Assembly (NCBI GenBank): GCA_900556365.1
Contig: USOG01000039.1
Span: 1 to 10,171 of the forward strand
Length of the DNA stretch: 10,171 nt
Reading direction: 5' to 3'
Origin: an uncultured Collinsella sp.
Lineage (GTDB): Bacteria > Actinomycetota > Coriobacteriia > Coriobacteriales > Coriobacteriaceae
Part shown: positions 1 through 6,243 of the stretch, in pieces
Position numbering within the stretch: position 1 is the stretch's first letter
Layout of the letters: each line of letters starts with the position of its first letter
The notes under the pieces: generated by a model
Database searches by the model: none
The model's input: only the letters and a program-made list of their open reading frames with translations
What the model was told of the DNA's origin: nothing
Program-made: the position numbers and the translations under genes

Positions 1-396
1 CCCAAGAGCTGGGCTCCGTTTGCCGCCATGGAGAAGCGCACCAACCTGTACGCCGAGGGCGACGACGCCGGCATCGCCGCGCTCGAGAAGGAGCTGCTCG
101 CCCAGAACGCCACCCATCAGGACTGGTGCTCCACGACCGAGCTCATGGAGAAGACTGCCAACGGCCAGGACACCATCTTTATGCACCCGCTGCCTGCCGA
201 CATCTCCGGTGTCTCTTGCGAGCACGGCGAGGTTAACGCCGACGTCTTCGACATGCACCGCGTGGGCATGTACAAGGAGGCCAGCTACAAGCCGTACGCC
301 ATCGCTGCCATGATGTTCCTGCAGAAGGTCGCCGATCCCGCCGCTACCCTCAAGGCCCTCGACGAGCGCAACACCGCCCGTTGGTTCCAGGCCTAA
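1..396 (+). CDS. ygeW: Knotted carbamoyltransferase YgeW family, C-terminal part (5' end outside window)
   Basis: The reading frame is open from base 1 and ends at TAA 394-396, giving 131 residues, about the last third of a roughly 400-residue enzyme. The carbamoyltransferase signature MHPLPADISG starts at fragment residue 61, and the text after it (CEHGEV, then VFDMHRVGMYKEASYKPYAI) fits the YgeW branch better than ornithine or aspartate carbamoyltransferase. The family has the trefoil-knotted transcarbamylase fold. In gut anaerobes it sits in purine-degradation loci with ygeX, ygeY and hyuA, and a role in moving or removing a carbamoyl group from a ureido intermediate is inferred, not shown here. 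The HPLPAD loop is the expected substrate-binding segment. A strong terminator follows within 25 bases, so this is the last gene of its own transcript. The N-terminal carbamoyl-phosphate site (usually STxR-like) lies outside the window and could not be checked. Confidence 0.85.
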   Translation, partial: PKSWAPFAAMEKRTNLYAEGDDAGIAALEKELLAQNATHQDWCSTTELMEKTANGQDTIFMHPLPADISGVSCEHGEVNADVFDMHRVGMYKEASYKPYAIAAMMFLQKVADPAATLKALDERNTARWFQA

Positions 397-419
397 AGCT
401 GGGCTGAGGTAAGCCATGT

Positions 420-459
420 AAAGGGGGCGCTCTGCCAACCGGCGGGGTGCCCCCTTTTT
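420..459 (+). terminator. Rho-independent terminator after ygeW
   Basis: Nine bases at 420-428 (AAAGGGGGC) are perfectly complementary to 449-457 (GCCCCCTTT), with a 20-base loop and a run of five T at 455-459. It begins 24 bases after the ygeW stop and separates that gene from mocA. Confidence 0.85.
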
Positions 460-546
460 GCATCGTGGGCGTGCGGGATAAGCGCTTTCGATGTGGATGC
501 CCGCGGCGCGAGTTATGGGTACGATGGTTTCAGGGGAGGTATCACC

Positions 547-1161
547 ATGAAACTTGGATGCGTCATTATGGCTTCGGGCGAGGGCAAGCGGTTTGGCTCT
601 AACAAGATGCTTGCCGATATCTATGGCGAGCCGCTGATTGCCCGGACCATCGATTCGGTTCCCCGGGGCTTTGACGTCGTGGTTTCGACGCGTTGGCCCG
701 GGGTCGCTCAGATTTGCGAGGACAAGCATTGCCCGTGCGTGCTGCACGATGGCGAGCTGCGCAGCGAAAGCGTCCGTGCGGGCCTTTCGTGGGGAGTCGA
801 ACGCAACTGGAAAGGTTGCCTCTTTTTGCCGGGCGACCAGCCGCTCGTGAGTTCGGATTCTTTTGAGGCTATGGTTCGTGCATTTGACGAGCGTGGCCGC
901 AAACATCCGGTGCGTCTTGCGTGCAACGGTGAGCCTTCGAGCCCGGTGCTCTTTCCGGCGGAACTGTTCGATGCACTTATGTGTCTTGAGGGCAAGGACG
1001 GCGGCGGTTCGATCCTCAAGGACCGTACCGACGTGGTGCTGGTCGAGGCGCGTGCCTACGAGCTGTGGGACGTCGATACCGCCAAGGGACAGCGATGCAT
1101 AACAGAGCATATCGCCGCCTGCTCGTATTTTGATCGCGTGGCCAACTGCATCAATCAATAA
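547..1161 (+). CDS. mocA: MocA-like nucleotidyltransferase for molybdenum cofactor (MobA-like NTP transferase)
   Basis: A 204-residue protein of the MobA-like NTP transferase fold. The N-terminal loop IMASGEGKRFGSNKML (residues 7-22) is the nucleotide-binding GxGxRxG...NK motif. PGDQP at 95-99 is the metal/nucleotide-binding GDxP motif, SSPVLF at 131-136 matches the conserved GxPxLF region, and DVDT at 175-178 is the C-terminal DxDT motif. In this family the enzyme transfers CMP to molybdopterin, making the dinucleotide cofactor used by xanthine dehydrogenase-type hydroxylases. A longer reading frame reaches back to 493, but ATG 547 is chosen: a purine-rich AGGGGAGG (532-539) sits 7 bases upstream and the family N-terminus starts there. 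hyuA follows after 9 bases, so the two are probably co-transcribed. The protein is cysteine-rich (about ten), including CEDKHCPC at 57-64. A related cytidylyl- or guanylyltransferase specificity cannot be excluded. Confidence 0.82.
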   Translation: MKLGCVIMASGEGKRFGSNKMLADIYGEPLIARTIDSVPRGFDVVVSTRWPGVAQICEDKHCPCVLHDGELRSESVRAGLSWGVERNWKGCLFLPGDQPLVSSDSFEAMVRAFDERGRKHPVRLACNGEPSSPVLFPAELFDALMCLEGKDGGGSILKDRTDVVLVEARAYELWDVDTAKGQRCITEHIAACSYFDRVANCINQ

Positions 1162-1170
1162 GGAGCAATT

Positions 1171-2538
1171 ATGATCATCATCAAAAACGGCGCGCTCGTG
1201 ACGCCCCAGGGGCTTCGCCGCGCCGATCTTGCCATAGAGGGCGACAAGATTGTGCGGATTGCCGCGGCAATCGAGCCGGGCGAGGGCGATACCGTCCAGG
1301 ACGCCACAGACTGTTGGGTGTTCCCCGGCTTTATCGACGCCCACACGCACATGCAGTGCTGGACTGGCATGGATTGGACGGCCGATAGCTTTGAGACCGG
1401 CACGCGCGCGGCTGCCTGCGGCGGTACGACGACCATCGTGGACTACGCGACGGCCGATCGCGGCGTGACCATGCCCGATGCCTTGGCCGAGTGGCATCGC
1501 CGCGCCGACGGAACCTGCACGGCCAACTACGCCTTTCATATGGCACTCGCCGAGTGGAACGAGCGCAACCGTGCCGACCTTTCGGCCATGCGCGAGGCGG
1601 GCGTATCGTCGTTCAAGACCTACTTTGCCTACGATCATCTGCGCCTGGACGATGCCGAGACGCTCGAGGTGCTCGAGGAACTCAAGCGTATTGGCGGCAT
1701 ACTGTGCGTGCATTGCGAGAACGGTACGCTGGTGAATGAGCTGCAGAAGCGCGTGTTTGAGCAGGGGATTCATGGCCCCGAGGGCCATGCGCTCAGCCGT
1801 CCGGACGTGTGCGAGGCCGAGGCCGTGAGCCGTCTGCTGTATCTGGCGCACCTGGCCGGGGACGCTCCGGTCAACGTGGTGCACCTTTCGACCAAGCTGG
1901 GGCTCGAGGCCATCCGTGCCGCCAAGGCGCGCGGGCAGAAGAATATCTATGTCGAGACCTGCCCTCAGTATCTGATGCTCGACGATACATGCTACTTGGA
2001 GCAGGGCGAGGACGGCTTTGCGGGTGCCAAGTATGTGATGAGCCCGCCGCTGCGCCATGCTGGCGACCGTGCGGCTCTGCGCGAGGCACTTGTGGCCGGC
2101 GAGATCGATACGATTGCGACCGACCACTGCAGCTTTAACCTGCACGGGCAAAAGGACCGCGGACGCGACGACTTCCGCGCGATTCCCAACGGCGGGCCCG
2201 GTGTGGAGCATCGCCCCGTCGCGATCGCTACGAGCTTTGAGGGACAGCTGGGTCCTGAGGATCTGTGCCGCTTGATGAGCGAGAACCCGGCGCGCGTCTT
2301 TGGCATGTATCCGCGCAAGGGATGTCTTGCCGAGGGCTCCGATGCCGACGTGTGCGTGTGGGATCCCAAGGCGCGCTGGACCATTCGCGCGGCGACGCAG
2401 CATCAGGCTGTGGACTACACGCCACTCGAGGGTTTTGAAGCGCACGGCCGCGCCAAGGCTGTGTTTGTGAACGGCGTGCTGGCCGCGCGCGACGGCGAGC
2501 CCACCGGAGCCCAGCCCGGCCGCTACGTGCCCCGCTAA
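1171..2538 (+). CDS. hyuA: Dihydropyrimidinase / D-hydantoinase family amidohydrolase
   Basis: A 455-residue cyclic amidohydrolase, the normal length for dihydropyrimidinase/D-hydantoinase. The binuclear metal site is complete: HTH at 58-60, the lysine that becomes carboxylated at K149 (SSFKTYFAY), H181 (VHCEN), H238 (VVHLS) and D318 (ATDH). NGGPGVEHR near residues 340-348 is also typical. The family hydrolyses the amide bond of dihydropyrimidine or hydantoin rings to N-carbamoyl amino acids in the cytoplasm. ATG 1171 is preceded by AAGGAG (1160-1165). Next to ygeW and molybdenum-hydroxylase accessory genes, the natural substrate may be a ring-opened purine product such as a hydantoin, but this is inferred from context. 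Allantoinase is less likely given the K149 surroundings and the match to the hydantoinase pattern. The gene converges on yqeC, with a stem-loop between the two. Confidence 0.88.
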   Translation: MIIIKNGALVTPQGLRRADLAIEGDKIVRIAAAIEPGEGDTVQDATDCWVFPGFIDAHTHMQCWTGMDWTADSFETGTRAAACGGTTTIVDYATADRGVTMPDALAEWHRRADGTCTANYAFHMALAEWNERNRADLSAMREAGVSSFKTYFAYDHLRLDDAETLEVLEELKRIGGILCVHCENGTLVNELQKRVFEQGIHGPEGHALSRPDVCEAEAVSRLLYLAHLAGDAPVNVVHLSTKLGLEAIRAAKARGQKNIYVETCPQYLMLDDTCYLEQGEDGFAGAKYVMSPPLRHAGDRAALREALVAGEIDTIATDHCSFNLHGQKDRGRDDFRAIPNGGPGVEHRPVAIATSFEGQLGPEDLCRLMSENPARVFGMYPRKGCLAEGSDADVCVWDPKARWTIRAATQHQAVDYTPLEGFEAHGRAKAVFVNGVLAARDGEPTGAQPGRYVPR

Positions 2539-2550
2539 CAGGGGGGGGTG

Positions 2551-2593
2551 CCGGGGTAGCTAATTTGGGACGGGGCTCTTTTAGCTACCCTGG
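2551..2593. terminator. Stem-loop between convergent hyuA and yqeC, possible two-way terminator
   Basis: GGGTAGCTAA at 2554-2563 is the exact reverse complement of TTAGCTACCC at 2581-2590. Three more pairs (one G-T) extend the stem outward to 2551/2593. The loop is 17 bases and includes GGGACGGGGCTC. There is no clean T-run on either side, so it is either a weak terminator in both directions or a dispersed repeat element. Confidence 0.5.
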
Positions 2594-2610
2594 GGGCTAG
2601 ACCAGCGGGT

Positions 2611-3345
2611 CTACTTGAGACTGGTGGCGATGATGGGGCGGCTGAGGGCTACCTGGAAGCGATCTGCCATCGTTGAGTCGGCAAGCGTGTCGACTTGGTT
2701 GAGCATGACGCGTGCGGTGCTGAGTCCCAGCGCCTGCATCTCGGAATTGAGCACCTGGGCGACGCGCTCGGGCGTGGCGATGTCGGTGAGCTCGCAGCCG
2801 CAACGCTCGCAAAAGAGCTCGGGGCGGTGGACGGCTTCGTTGATGGGCTTGCCGAGCCCCGAGGCGCCGACGAGCCAGATGACGTTGGCCGTGCCGGCGG
2901 GAACGACCGGCTCCCACGGGGCGTGGGCCTTGAGCGGGAGCCGCTTGCTGCCGTCCGCCTCGGCCAGGACGTAGTCAAAGCGCTGCGCCAGCTGGTCGAG
3001 CGGCTCGGCAGGGGAGGAGAGCTTGCCCGTCTCCGGGTCCAAAACACCCGCCTGGCAGATACTTCCGCGGCTCATGCCCGCGCATGCCTCGCAGGTGCAA
3101 CCGGGGACATGCGAGGCGCCCGGCTTCCAAGGCGCGGCGTCCAGGCGACGGCTCGACCCGTCCCACGGCACGCCGGCGACGGGGAACATATGCGTGGTGG
3201 TGCAGAGGAGCGCGCGGCCGCCAGCGCGCATAAGCTCAAGGCCGAGCGTCTTTAGCAAGGTCGACTTGCCACCGCTGCCGATAATCGCGGTAATGCCCGG
3301 CTTGATCCTGAGCGCCGAGGCAAGATTGCCGCTAACCGTTTCCAT
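2611..3345 (-). CDS. yqeC: YqeC, selenium-dependent hydroxylase accessory protein
   Basis: A 244-residue protein. The P-loop-like IIGSGGKSTLLKTLG (21-35), TTTHMFP (49-55), EADGSKRLPLKAHAPWEPVVP (129-149), GLGKPINEAVHRPELF (163-178) and LNQVD (215-219) together identify the YqeC family. This family is tied by genome context to selenium-dependent molybdenum hydroxylases; its biochemical step is not settled, and the P-loop suggests nucleotide-dependent cofactor handling. Two cysteine groups stand out: C83, C85, C88 and C97 in the middle segment, and C179, C182 and C184 after the VHRPELF motif. They could bind a metal or selenium, but that is inference. ATG 3345 fits the P-loop starting near residue 20; the ribosome site is modest (GGTGA about 4 bases upstream). 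The gene is read opposite to all its neighbours, convergent with hyuA and divergent from yqeB. Confidence 0.85.
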   Translation of the reverse strand: METVSGNLASALRIKPGITAIIGSGGKSTLLKTLGLELMRAGGRALLCTTTHMFPVAGVPWDGSSRRLDAAPWKPGASHVPGCTCEACAGMSRGSICQAGVLDPETGKLSSPAEPLDQLAQRFDYVLAEADGSKRLPLKAHAPWEPVVPAGTANVIWLVGASGLGKPINEAVHRPELFCERCGCELTDIATPERVAQVLNSEMQALGLSTARVMLNQVDTLADSTMADRFQVALSRPIIATSLK

Positions 3346-3447
3346 CTGTTCACCGCCGTATAATACTGTGATAATAAATAATCATCAGAGTAGCGGTCGA
3401 ACCGCATTTGCTCTGCTCAAACCGTAGCACAGGGAGGTGTCCCGGGA
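3346..3447. promoter_or_regulatory. Divergent yqeC/yqeB control region with candidate operator
   Basis: This 102-bp gap between divergent starts is AT-rich at 3357-3390 in an otherwise GC-rich area. On the plus strand TATAAT (3359-3364) is a perfect -10 box, but no good -35 is seen at the usual spacing. On the minus strand TTTATT (complement of 3373-3378) lies 17 bases after TTCGAC (complement of 3396-3401), a plausible weaker promoter for yqeC. The 13-base palindrome GCGGTCGAACCGC (3393-3405) has 5-bp arms. It overlaps that minus-strand -35 and lies just downstream of the expected plus start, so one regulator could act on both genes. The operator function is inferred. Confidence 0.55.
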
Positions 3448-4242
3448 ATGCTCGTTTATGTTCGCGGCGCCGGCGATATCGCCACGGGTGTGGCTGCTCG
3501 TCTGGTGCGCGCCGGCGTGTCGGTCGTCATGGCCGATATCGCGGTCCCCACGTGCATCCGCCGCACAATCAGTTTTTGCGAGGCCATTCGCTTGGGCGAG
3601 GTCGAGGTCGAGGGCATTCGCGCTCGCTTGGCACAGTCGCCGGCTGAGGCGCTTGCGATTACCGAGGCGGGGGATGTCGCCGTGGTGGTGGACCCCCAGG
3701 CCAAGATGCTCGACGAACTGAAACCCGCTGCCGTGGTCGACGCAATTCTGGCTAAGCGCAACCTGGGCACCACGCGCGATATGGCGCCTGTCGTTATCGC
3801 CGTGGGGCCGGGCTTTACCGCGCCGGTCGATTGCGACGCCGTGGTCGAGACCATGCGCGGTCATTTCCTCGGCCGCGTCATCACCCAGGGCTCGCCCCAG
3901 CCCAATACGGGCGTGCCGGGTGTCATCGCCGGCTATGGCAAGGAGCGCGTTATCCACAGCCCCGCCGCCGGCGTGTTTCGGTCCGACCATGCGATCGGCG
4001 ATATCGTGAGCGCCGGAGACGTGATTGGCTACGCGGGCGATACGCCCATGGTCACGCAGATTGACGGCTGCCTGCGCGGCCTTTTGGCAGACGGCGTTCG
4101 AGTTACCGAGGGCTTTAAGTGCGCCGATGTCGACCCGCGCGGCGACACCAGCTACATCAACTATATTTCGGACAAGGCGACATCGGTCGGCGGCGGCGTG
4201 CTCGAGGCGCTCGCCATGCTCACCGACGTTTTTAGGGGATAG
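3448..4242 (+). CDS. yqeB: YqeB family selenium-dependent molybdenum hydroxylase system protein
   Basis: A 264-residue protein. It opens with a Rossmann-like GAGDIATGVAARLVRAG (7-23), followed by IRRTISFCEAIRLGEVEVEGI (38-57), GRVITQGSPQPNTGVPGVI (142-160), IDGCLRGLL (205-213), KCADVDPRGD (224-233) and ISDKATSVGGGVLEAL (240-255). This pattern is characteristic of the YqeB/EF2563-type family, whose members occur with SelD, YqeC and XDH-like hydroxylases and are thought to help insert the labile selenium ligand. The exact reaction is unknown. ATG 3448 has GGGAGG (3432-3437) 10 bases upstream, and the conserved GAGD motif begins at residue 7, supporting this start. xdhC follows after 9 bases and is almost certainly co-transcribed. 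It is read divergently from yqeC, through the shared control region 3346-3447. Confidence 0.87.
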   Translation: MLVYVRGAGDIATGVAARLVRAGVSVVMADIAVPTCIRRTISFCEAIRLGEVEVEGIRARLAQSPAEALAITEAGDVAVVVDPQAKMLDELKPAAVVDAILAKRNLGTTRDMAPVVIAVGPGFTAPVDCDAVVETMRGHFLGRVITQGSPQPNTGVPGVIAGYGKERVIHSPAAGVFRSDHAIGDIVSAGDVIGYAGDTPMVTQIDGCLRGLLADGVRVTEGFKCADVDPRGDTSYINYISDKATSVGGGVLEALAMLTDVFRG

Positions 4243-4251
4243 GAAGCGACG

Positions 4252-5295
4252 ATGGAAAAGCTCGATGTGGTGAATGCTGCGCTTGGCGCTTTGAAGGCTG
4301 GTAAGACGTGCGAGCTGGTGGTAGTGGCCGGCACGGCAGGGTCATCGCCGCGCGGCGTGGGCGCCTGGATGGCCGTCTTTGCCGACGGTAGCCAAGCGGG
4401 CACCATCGGCGGCGGCAAAATCGAGCTCTTTGCGCTCGATGAGGCGCGCGAGCTGCTGGCCGGGGGTCAATCGCGTCTGGTCCGCTACACCATGGGCGGC
4501 GAGAACTCCGATACCGGCATGATCTGCGGCGGGGCCATCTGCCTGTGCTATCTGCACCTGGACGCGACTCAGGCGCCGTTGTTCCAGGAGATTGCCGATG
4601 TACTGGCGTGTCGCCGCATCGGAGACTTCGTCATCGACTTTGAGTCGTTTGTCGCAAGCGCGCTCGAGGGCGATACGGCCGAGTACCATGGCGAGGAATC
4701 GCGCCGCACCATTGCGGGCTGCCCCGGGCTTTCGCTGGTGGAGGAGGGGAGTAAGGTCACCTACACCAACGCGGCCTCCGAGATTCCCACGGCACACATC
4801 GAGACGCTCTGCCCCGAGGGCCTGACCTACATCTTTGGCTGCGGACACGTGGGCGCCGCGACGGCGCGCGTGCTCACCGCGGCGGGCTTTGCCGTCGTGG
4901 CGTGCGACGACCGCCCCGGCACGCTGACCCCCGATTGGGTGCCCGGTGTCTACGACCGTCGTCTGGTCGACTACAAGAGCCTGAGCAAGCAGTGCCCCAT
5001 CGGCCCGCGCGACCTGGTGGTCGTCGCCACGGCGGGTCACAAGTCCGATATCGACGTGGTGATTCAGGCCATGCGTGCCAAACCCGCCTATCTGGGCTGC
5101 TTGGGCTCGCGTCGCAAGACGGCCTTTGTGCGGGCTCGCTTGGAGCAGGAGGGCTTTACGCAGGACCAGATCGACGGGCTGCACTTGCCGATCGGCGTTG
5201 CCATCGAGGCCGAGGATCCCGAGGAGATCGCTATCTCCATCGCCGCCGAGATGATTCACCTGCGCCGCACCAAGCTCGTCCCCCGCAAGCGCTAA
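4252..5295 (+). CDS. xdhC: XdhC/CoxI family molybdenum hydroxylase maturation factor
   Basis: A 347-residue two-domain protein of the usual XdhC length. The N-terminal XdhC/CoxI domain shows GTAGSSPRGVGAWM (27-40), GTIGGGKIE (50-58) and TGMICGG (88-94, with the conserved cysteine C92). The C-terminal domain is a Rossmann fold: YIFGCGHVGAATARVL (193-208), CDDRPG (218-223), YLGCLGSRRKTAF (280-292), and LPIGV...AEDPEEIAISIAAE (312-333). Known members bind molybdopterin cofactor and aid its sulfuration and insertion into xanthine dehydrogenase; here it presumably serves a selenium-containing hydroxylase, since yqeB and yqeC are adjacent. AGGAAG precedes ATG 4252 and the gap from yqeB is 9 bases. 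No gene follows in the same unit: a palindrome begins 7 bases after the stop, then a long gap before rplE. Confidence 0.88.
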   Translation: MEKLDVVNAALGALKAGKTCELVVVAGTAGSSPRGVGAWMAVFADGSQAGTIGGGKIELFALDEARELLAGGQSRLVRYTMGGENSDTGMICGGAICLCYLHLDATQAPLFQEIADVLACRRIGDFVIDFESFVASALEGDTAEYHGEESRRTIAGCPGLSLVEEGSKVTYTNAASEIPTAHIETLCPEGLTYIFGCGHVGAATARVLTAAGFAVVACDDRPGTLTPDWVPGVYDRRLVDYKSLSKQCPIGPRDLVVVATAGHKSDIDVVIQAMRAKPAYLGCLGSRRKTAFVRARLEQEGFTQDQIDGLHLPIGVAIEAEDPEEIAISIAAEMIHLRRTKLVPRKR

Positions 5296-5302
5296 TCGCA
5301 TC

Positions 5303-5389
5303 CCCACCAATAAGTTGCGGTGAAATACGGATTGTTTAAGCCTGTTAGGCCGCCCAACAGTCCCTATTTCACCGCAATTGCTTGTTGGG
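5303..5389. repeat. 87-bp imperfect palindrome, REP/MITE-like
   Basis: TTGCGGTGAAATA (5315-5327) is the exact reverse complement of 5365-5377. Pairing continues outward to 5303/5389 and inward to 5336/5356. Over the 34 paired positions of each arm (5303-5336 against 5356-5389) I count 28 Watson-Crick pairs, 2 G-T pairs and 4 mismatches. The centre has its own small hairpin, GCCT (5340-5343) with AGGC (5347-5350). No T-run or obvious target-site duplication is seen, so it could be a mobile palindromic repeat or a large structured 3' end for xdhC. Confidence 0.75.
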
Positions 5390-5463
5390 ACCCATTTGTG
5401 CGGGGGAGTTGTGGAGTTGTGCAGGCAGACGAGGTTTTTCTGGAAATACGCTCCCGATGCGCG

Positions 5464-5469
5464 TATAGT
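5464..5469 (+). promoter_or_regulatory. Candidate -10 box of the promoter for rplE and the following ribosomal genes
   Basis: TATAGT stands in GC-rich surroundings 137 bases before the rplE start. The hexamer 17 bases upstream (TGGAAA, 5441-5446) is a poor -35. A promoter is needed here because the usual upstream ribosomal genes are missing; the exact position is tentative. Confidence 0.4.
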
Positions 5470-5546
5470 ACCGATTGTTTTGTCGGCTCCTGCTGCGTCG
5501 AGTCCAAACCGCGAAATGCCATGAGCGGCGCGGATGCAGCCAGGAG

Positions 5547-5581
5547 GCACGAGGACAACCCATCGTGGCCACGCCCCGTGC
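5547..5581 (+). promoter_or_regulatory. Hairpin in the rplE leader
   Basis: GCACGAGG (5547-5554) pairs with CCCCGTGC (5574-5581) with one A-C mismatch, and the self-complementary CGTGGCCACG (5564-5573) lies inside. It ends 11 bases before the rplE ribosome site and no T-run follows, so it is not a terminator. In E. coli, S8 represses the spc operon by binding near the L5 start; a similar control here is possible but unproven. Confidence 0.35.
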
Positions 5582-5606
5582 TTAAAACCCCAAGAAGGAG
5601 TGAACA

Positions 5607-6164
5607 ATGGCAGAAGAGAAGTATGTGCCGCGTCTGAAGACCAAGTACAACAACGAGGTCAAGCAGCAGCTTCAGGACAAGTTCCAGTACGAGAACGTCA
5701 TGATGATCCCCAAGTTTGAGAAGATCGTCGTGAACATGGGTGTCGGCGAGGCCGCTACCGATTCCAAGGCCATCGACGGTGCCGTGCGCGACCTGCGCGC
5801 CATCACCGGCCAGCAGCCGATGATCACCCGTGCCCGCAAGTCCATCGCTACCTTCCGCCTGCGCGCCGGTATGCCGATCGGCTGCAAGGTTACCCTGCGT
5901 GGCGACCGTATGTGGGAGTTCTTCGATCGTCTGACCTCCGTCGCGATCCCCCGTATCCGCGACTTCCGTGGCATCTCCGCCAAGAGCTTCGACGGCCGTG
6001 GTAACTTCTCCATGGGCGTCACCGAGCAGCTCATCTTCCCCGAGATCGACTTCGACTCCGTCGATCACCAGCGTGGTATGGACATCACTTTCGTGACCAC
6101 CGCCAACACCGATGAGGAGGCCAAGGCCCTTCTGGACGCCTTCGGTTTCCCGTTCAAGAAATAG
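5607..6164 (+). CDS. rplE: 50S ribosomal protein L5
   Basis: A 185-residue L5 of normal bacterial length. Family landmarks are [20 protein letters not shown] (30-49), [21 protein letters not shown] (66-86), the signature around [11 protein letters not shown] (89-99) and the C-terminal [21 protein letters not shown]5 binds 5S rRNA and forms the central protuberance of the large subunit. The start ATG 5607 has a strong AAGAAGGAG 6 bases upstream. It is the first ribosomal gene in the window: rplX, rplN and rpsQ, which nearly always precede it, are replaced by the non-ribosomal gene xdhC and a 311-base gap. The protein shows no sign of damage, so it is presumably expressed from a local promoter. 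Confidence 0.97.
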   Translation: MAEEKYVPRLKTKYNNEVKQQLQDKFQYENVMMIPKFEKIVVNMGVGEAATDSKAIDGAVRDLRAITGQQPMITRARKSIATFRLRAGMPIGCKVTLRGDRMWEFFDRLTSVAIPRIRDFRGISAKSFDGRGNFSMGVTEQLIFPEIDFDSVDHQRGMDITFVTTANTDEEAKALLDAFGFPFKK

Positions 6165-6179
6165 GTTCACCTGCCCTAT

Positions 6180-6209
6180 AAGCGCCGTTCCCACAAGGGG
6201 GCGGCGCTT
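6180..6209 (+). other. Hairpin between rplE and rpsN
   Basis: AAGCGCCG (6180-6187) is exactly complementary to CGGCGCTT (6202-6209), and CCC (6190-6192) can pair with GGG (6197-6199) inside the loop. No T-run follows, so it is more likely an mRNA processing, stability or translation-control element than a terminator. Confidence 0.6.
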
Positions 6210-6243
6210 GGGGCGAACAATACTCTATGTGAGGAGGATATAA

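Larger units (their letters stand above)
5296..5606. other. Gene-free junction between xdhC and the spc operon
   Basis: These 311 bases hold no convincing gene on either strand. In order: an 87-bp imperfect palindrome (5303-5389); a G/T-rich stretch (5396-5440); a -10-like TATAGT (5464-5469); and a leader of about 130 bases with a hairpin (5547-5581) before the rplE ribosome site AAGAAGGAG (5592-5600). The genes that normally lie immediately upstream of rplE are not here, nor is any recognisable remnant of them. Confidence 0.75.

Noticed and set aside
493..546. Upstream extension of mocA to ATG 493
   Set aside because: The extra 18 residues do not resemble the family, and a strong ribosome site directly precedes ATG 547.
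2695..3255. Plus-strand open frame opposite yqeC
   Set aside because: yqeC on the minus strand has clear family motifs, and the plus-strand translation shows none.
3369..3390. Possible larger palindrome in the AT-rich stretch near TGAT and ATCA
   Set aside because: Only four pairs match on either side of the centre; this is no better than expected in AT-rich DNA.
5565..5585. Six-residue leader peptide (GTG to TAA) before rplE
   Set aside because: The nearby GAGG is weak, the peptide has no run of regulatory codons, and such a short frame is expected by chance.
4342..5607. Long open frame (421 codons) on the minus strand opposite xdhC
   Set aside because: It is a mirror of the GC-rich coding frame of xdhC, runs across the palindrome and the gap, and has no recognisable domain.
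5521..5637. Small ORF overlapping the rplE start
   Set aside because: It has no ribosome site and overlaps rplE in another frame; the composition looks non-coding.
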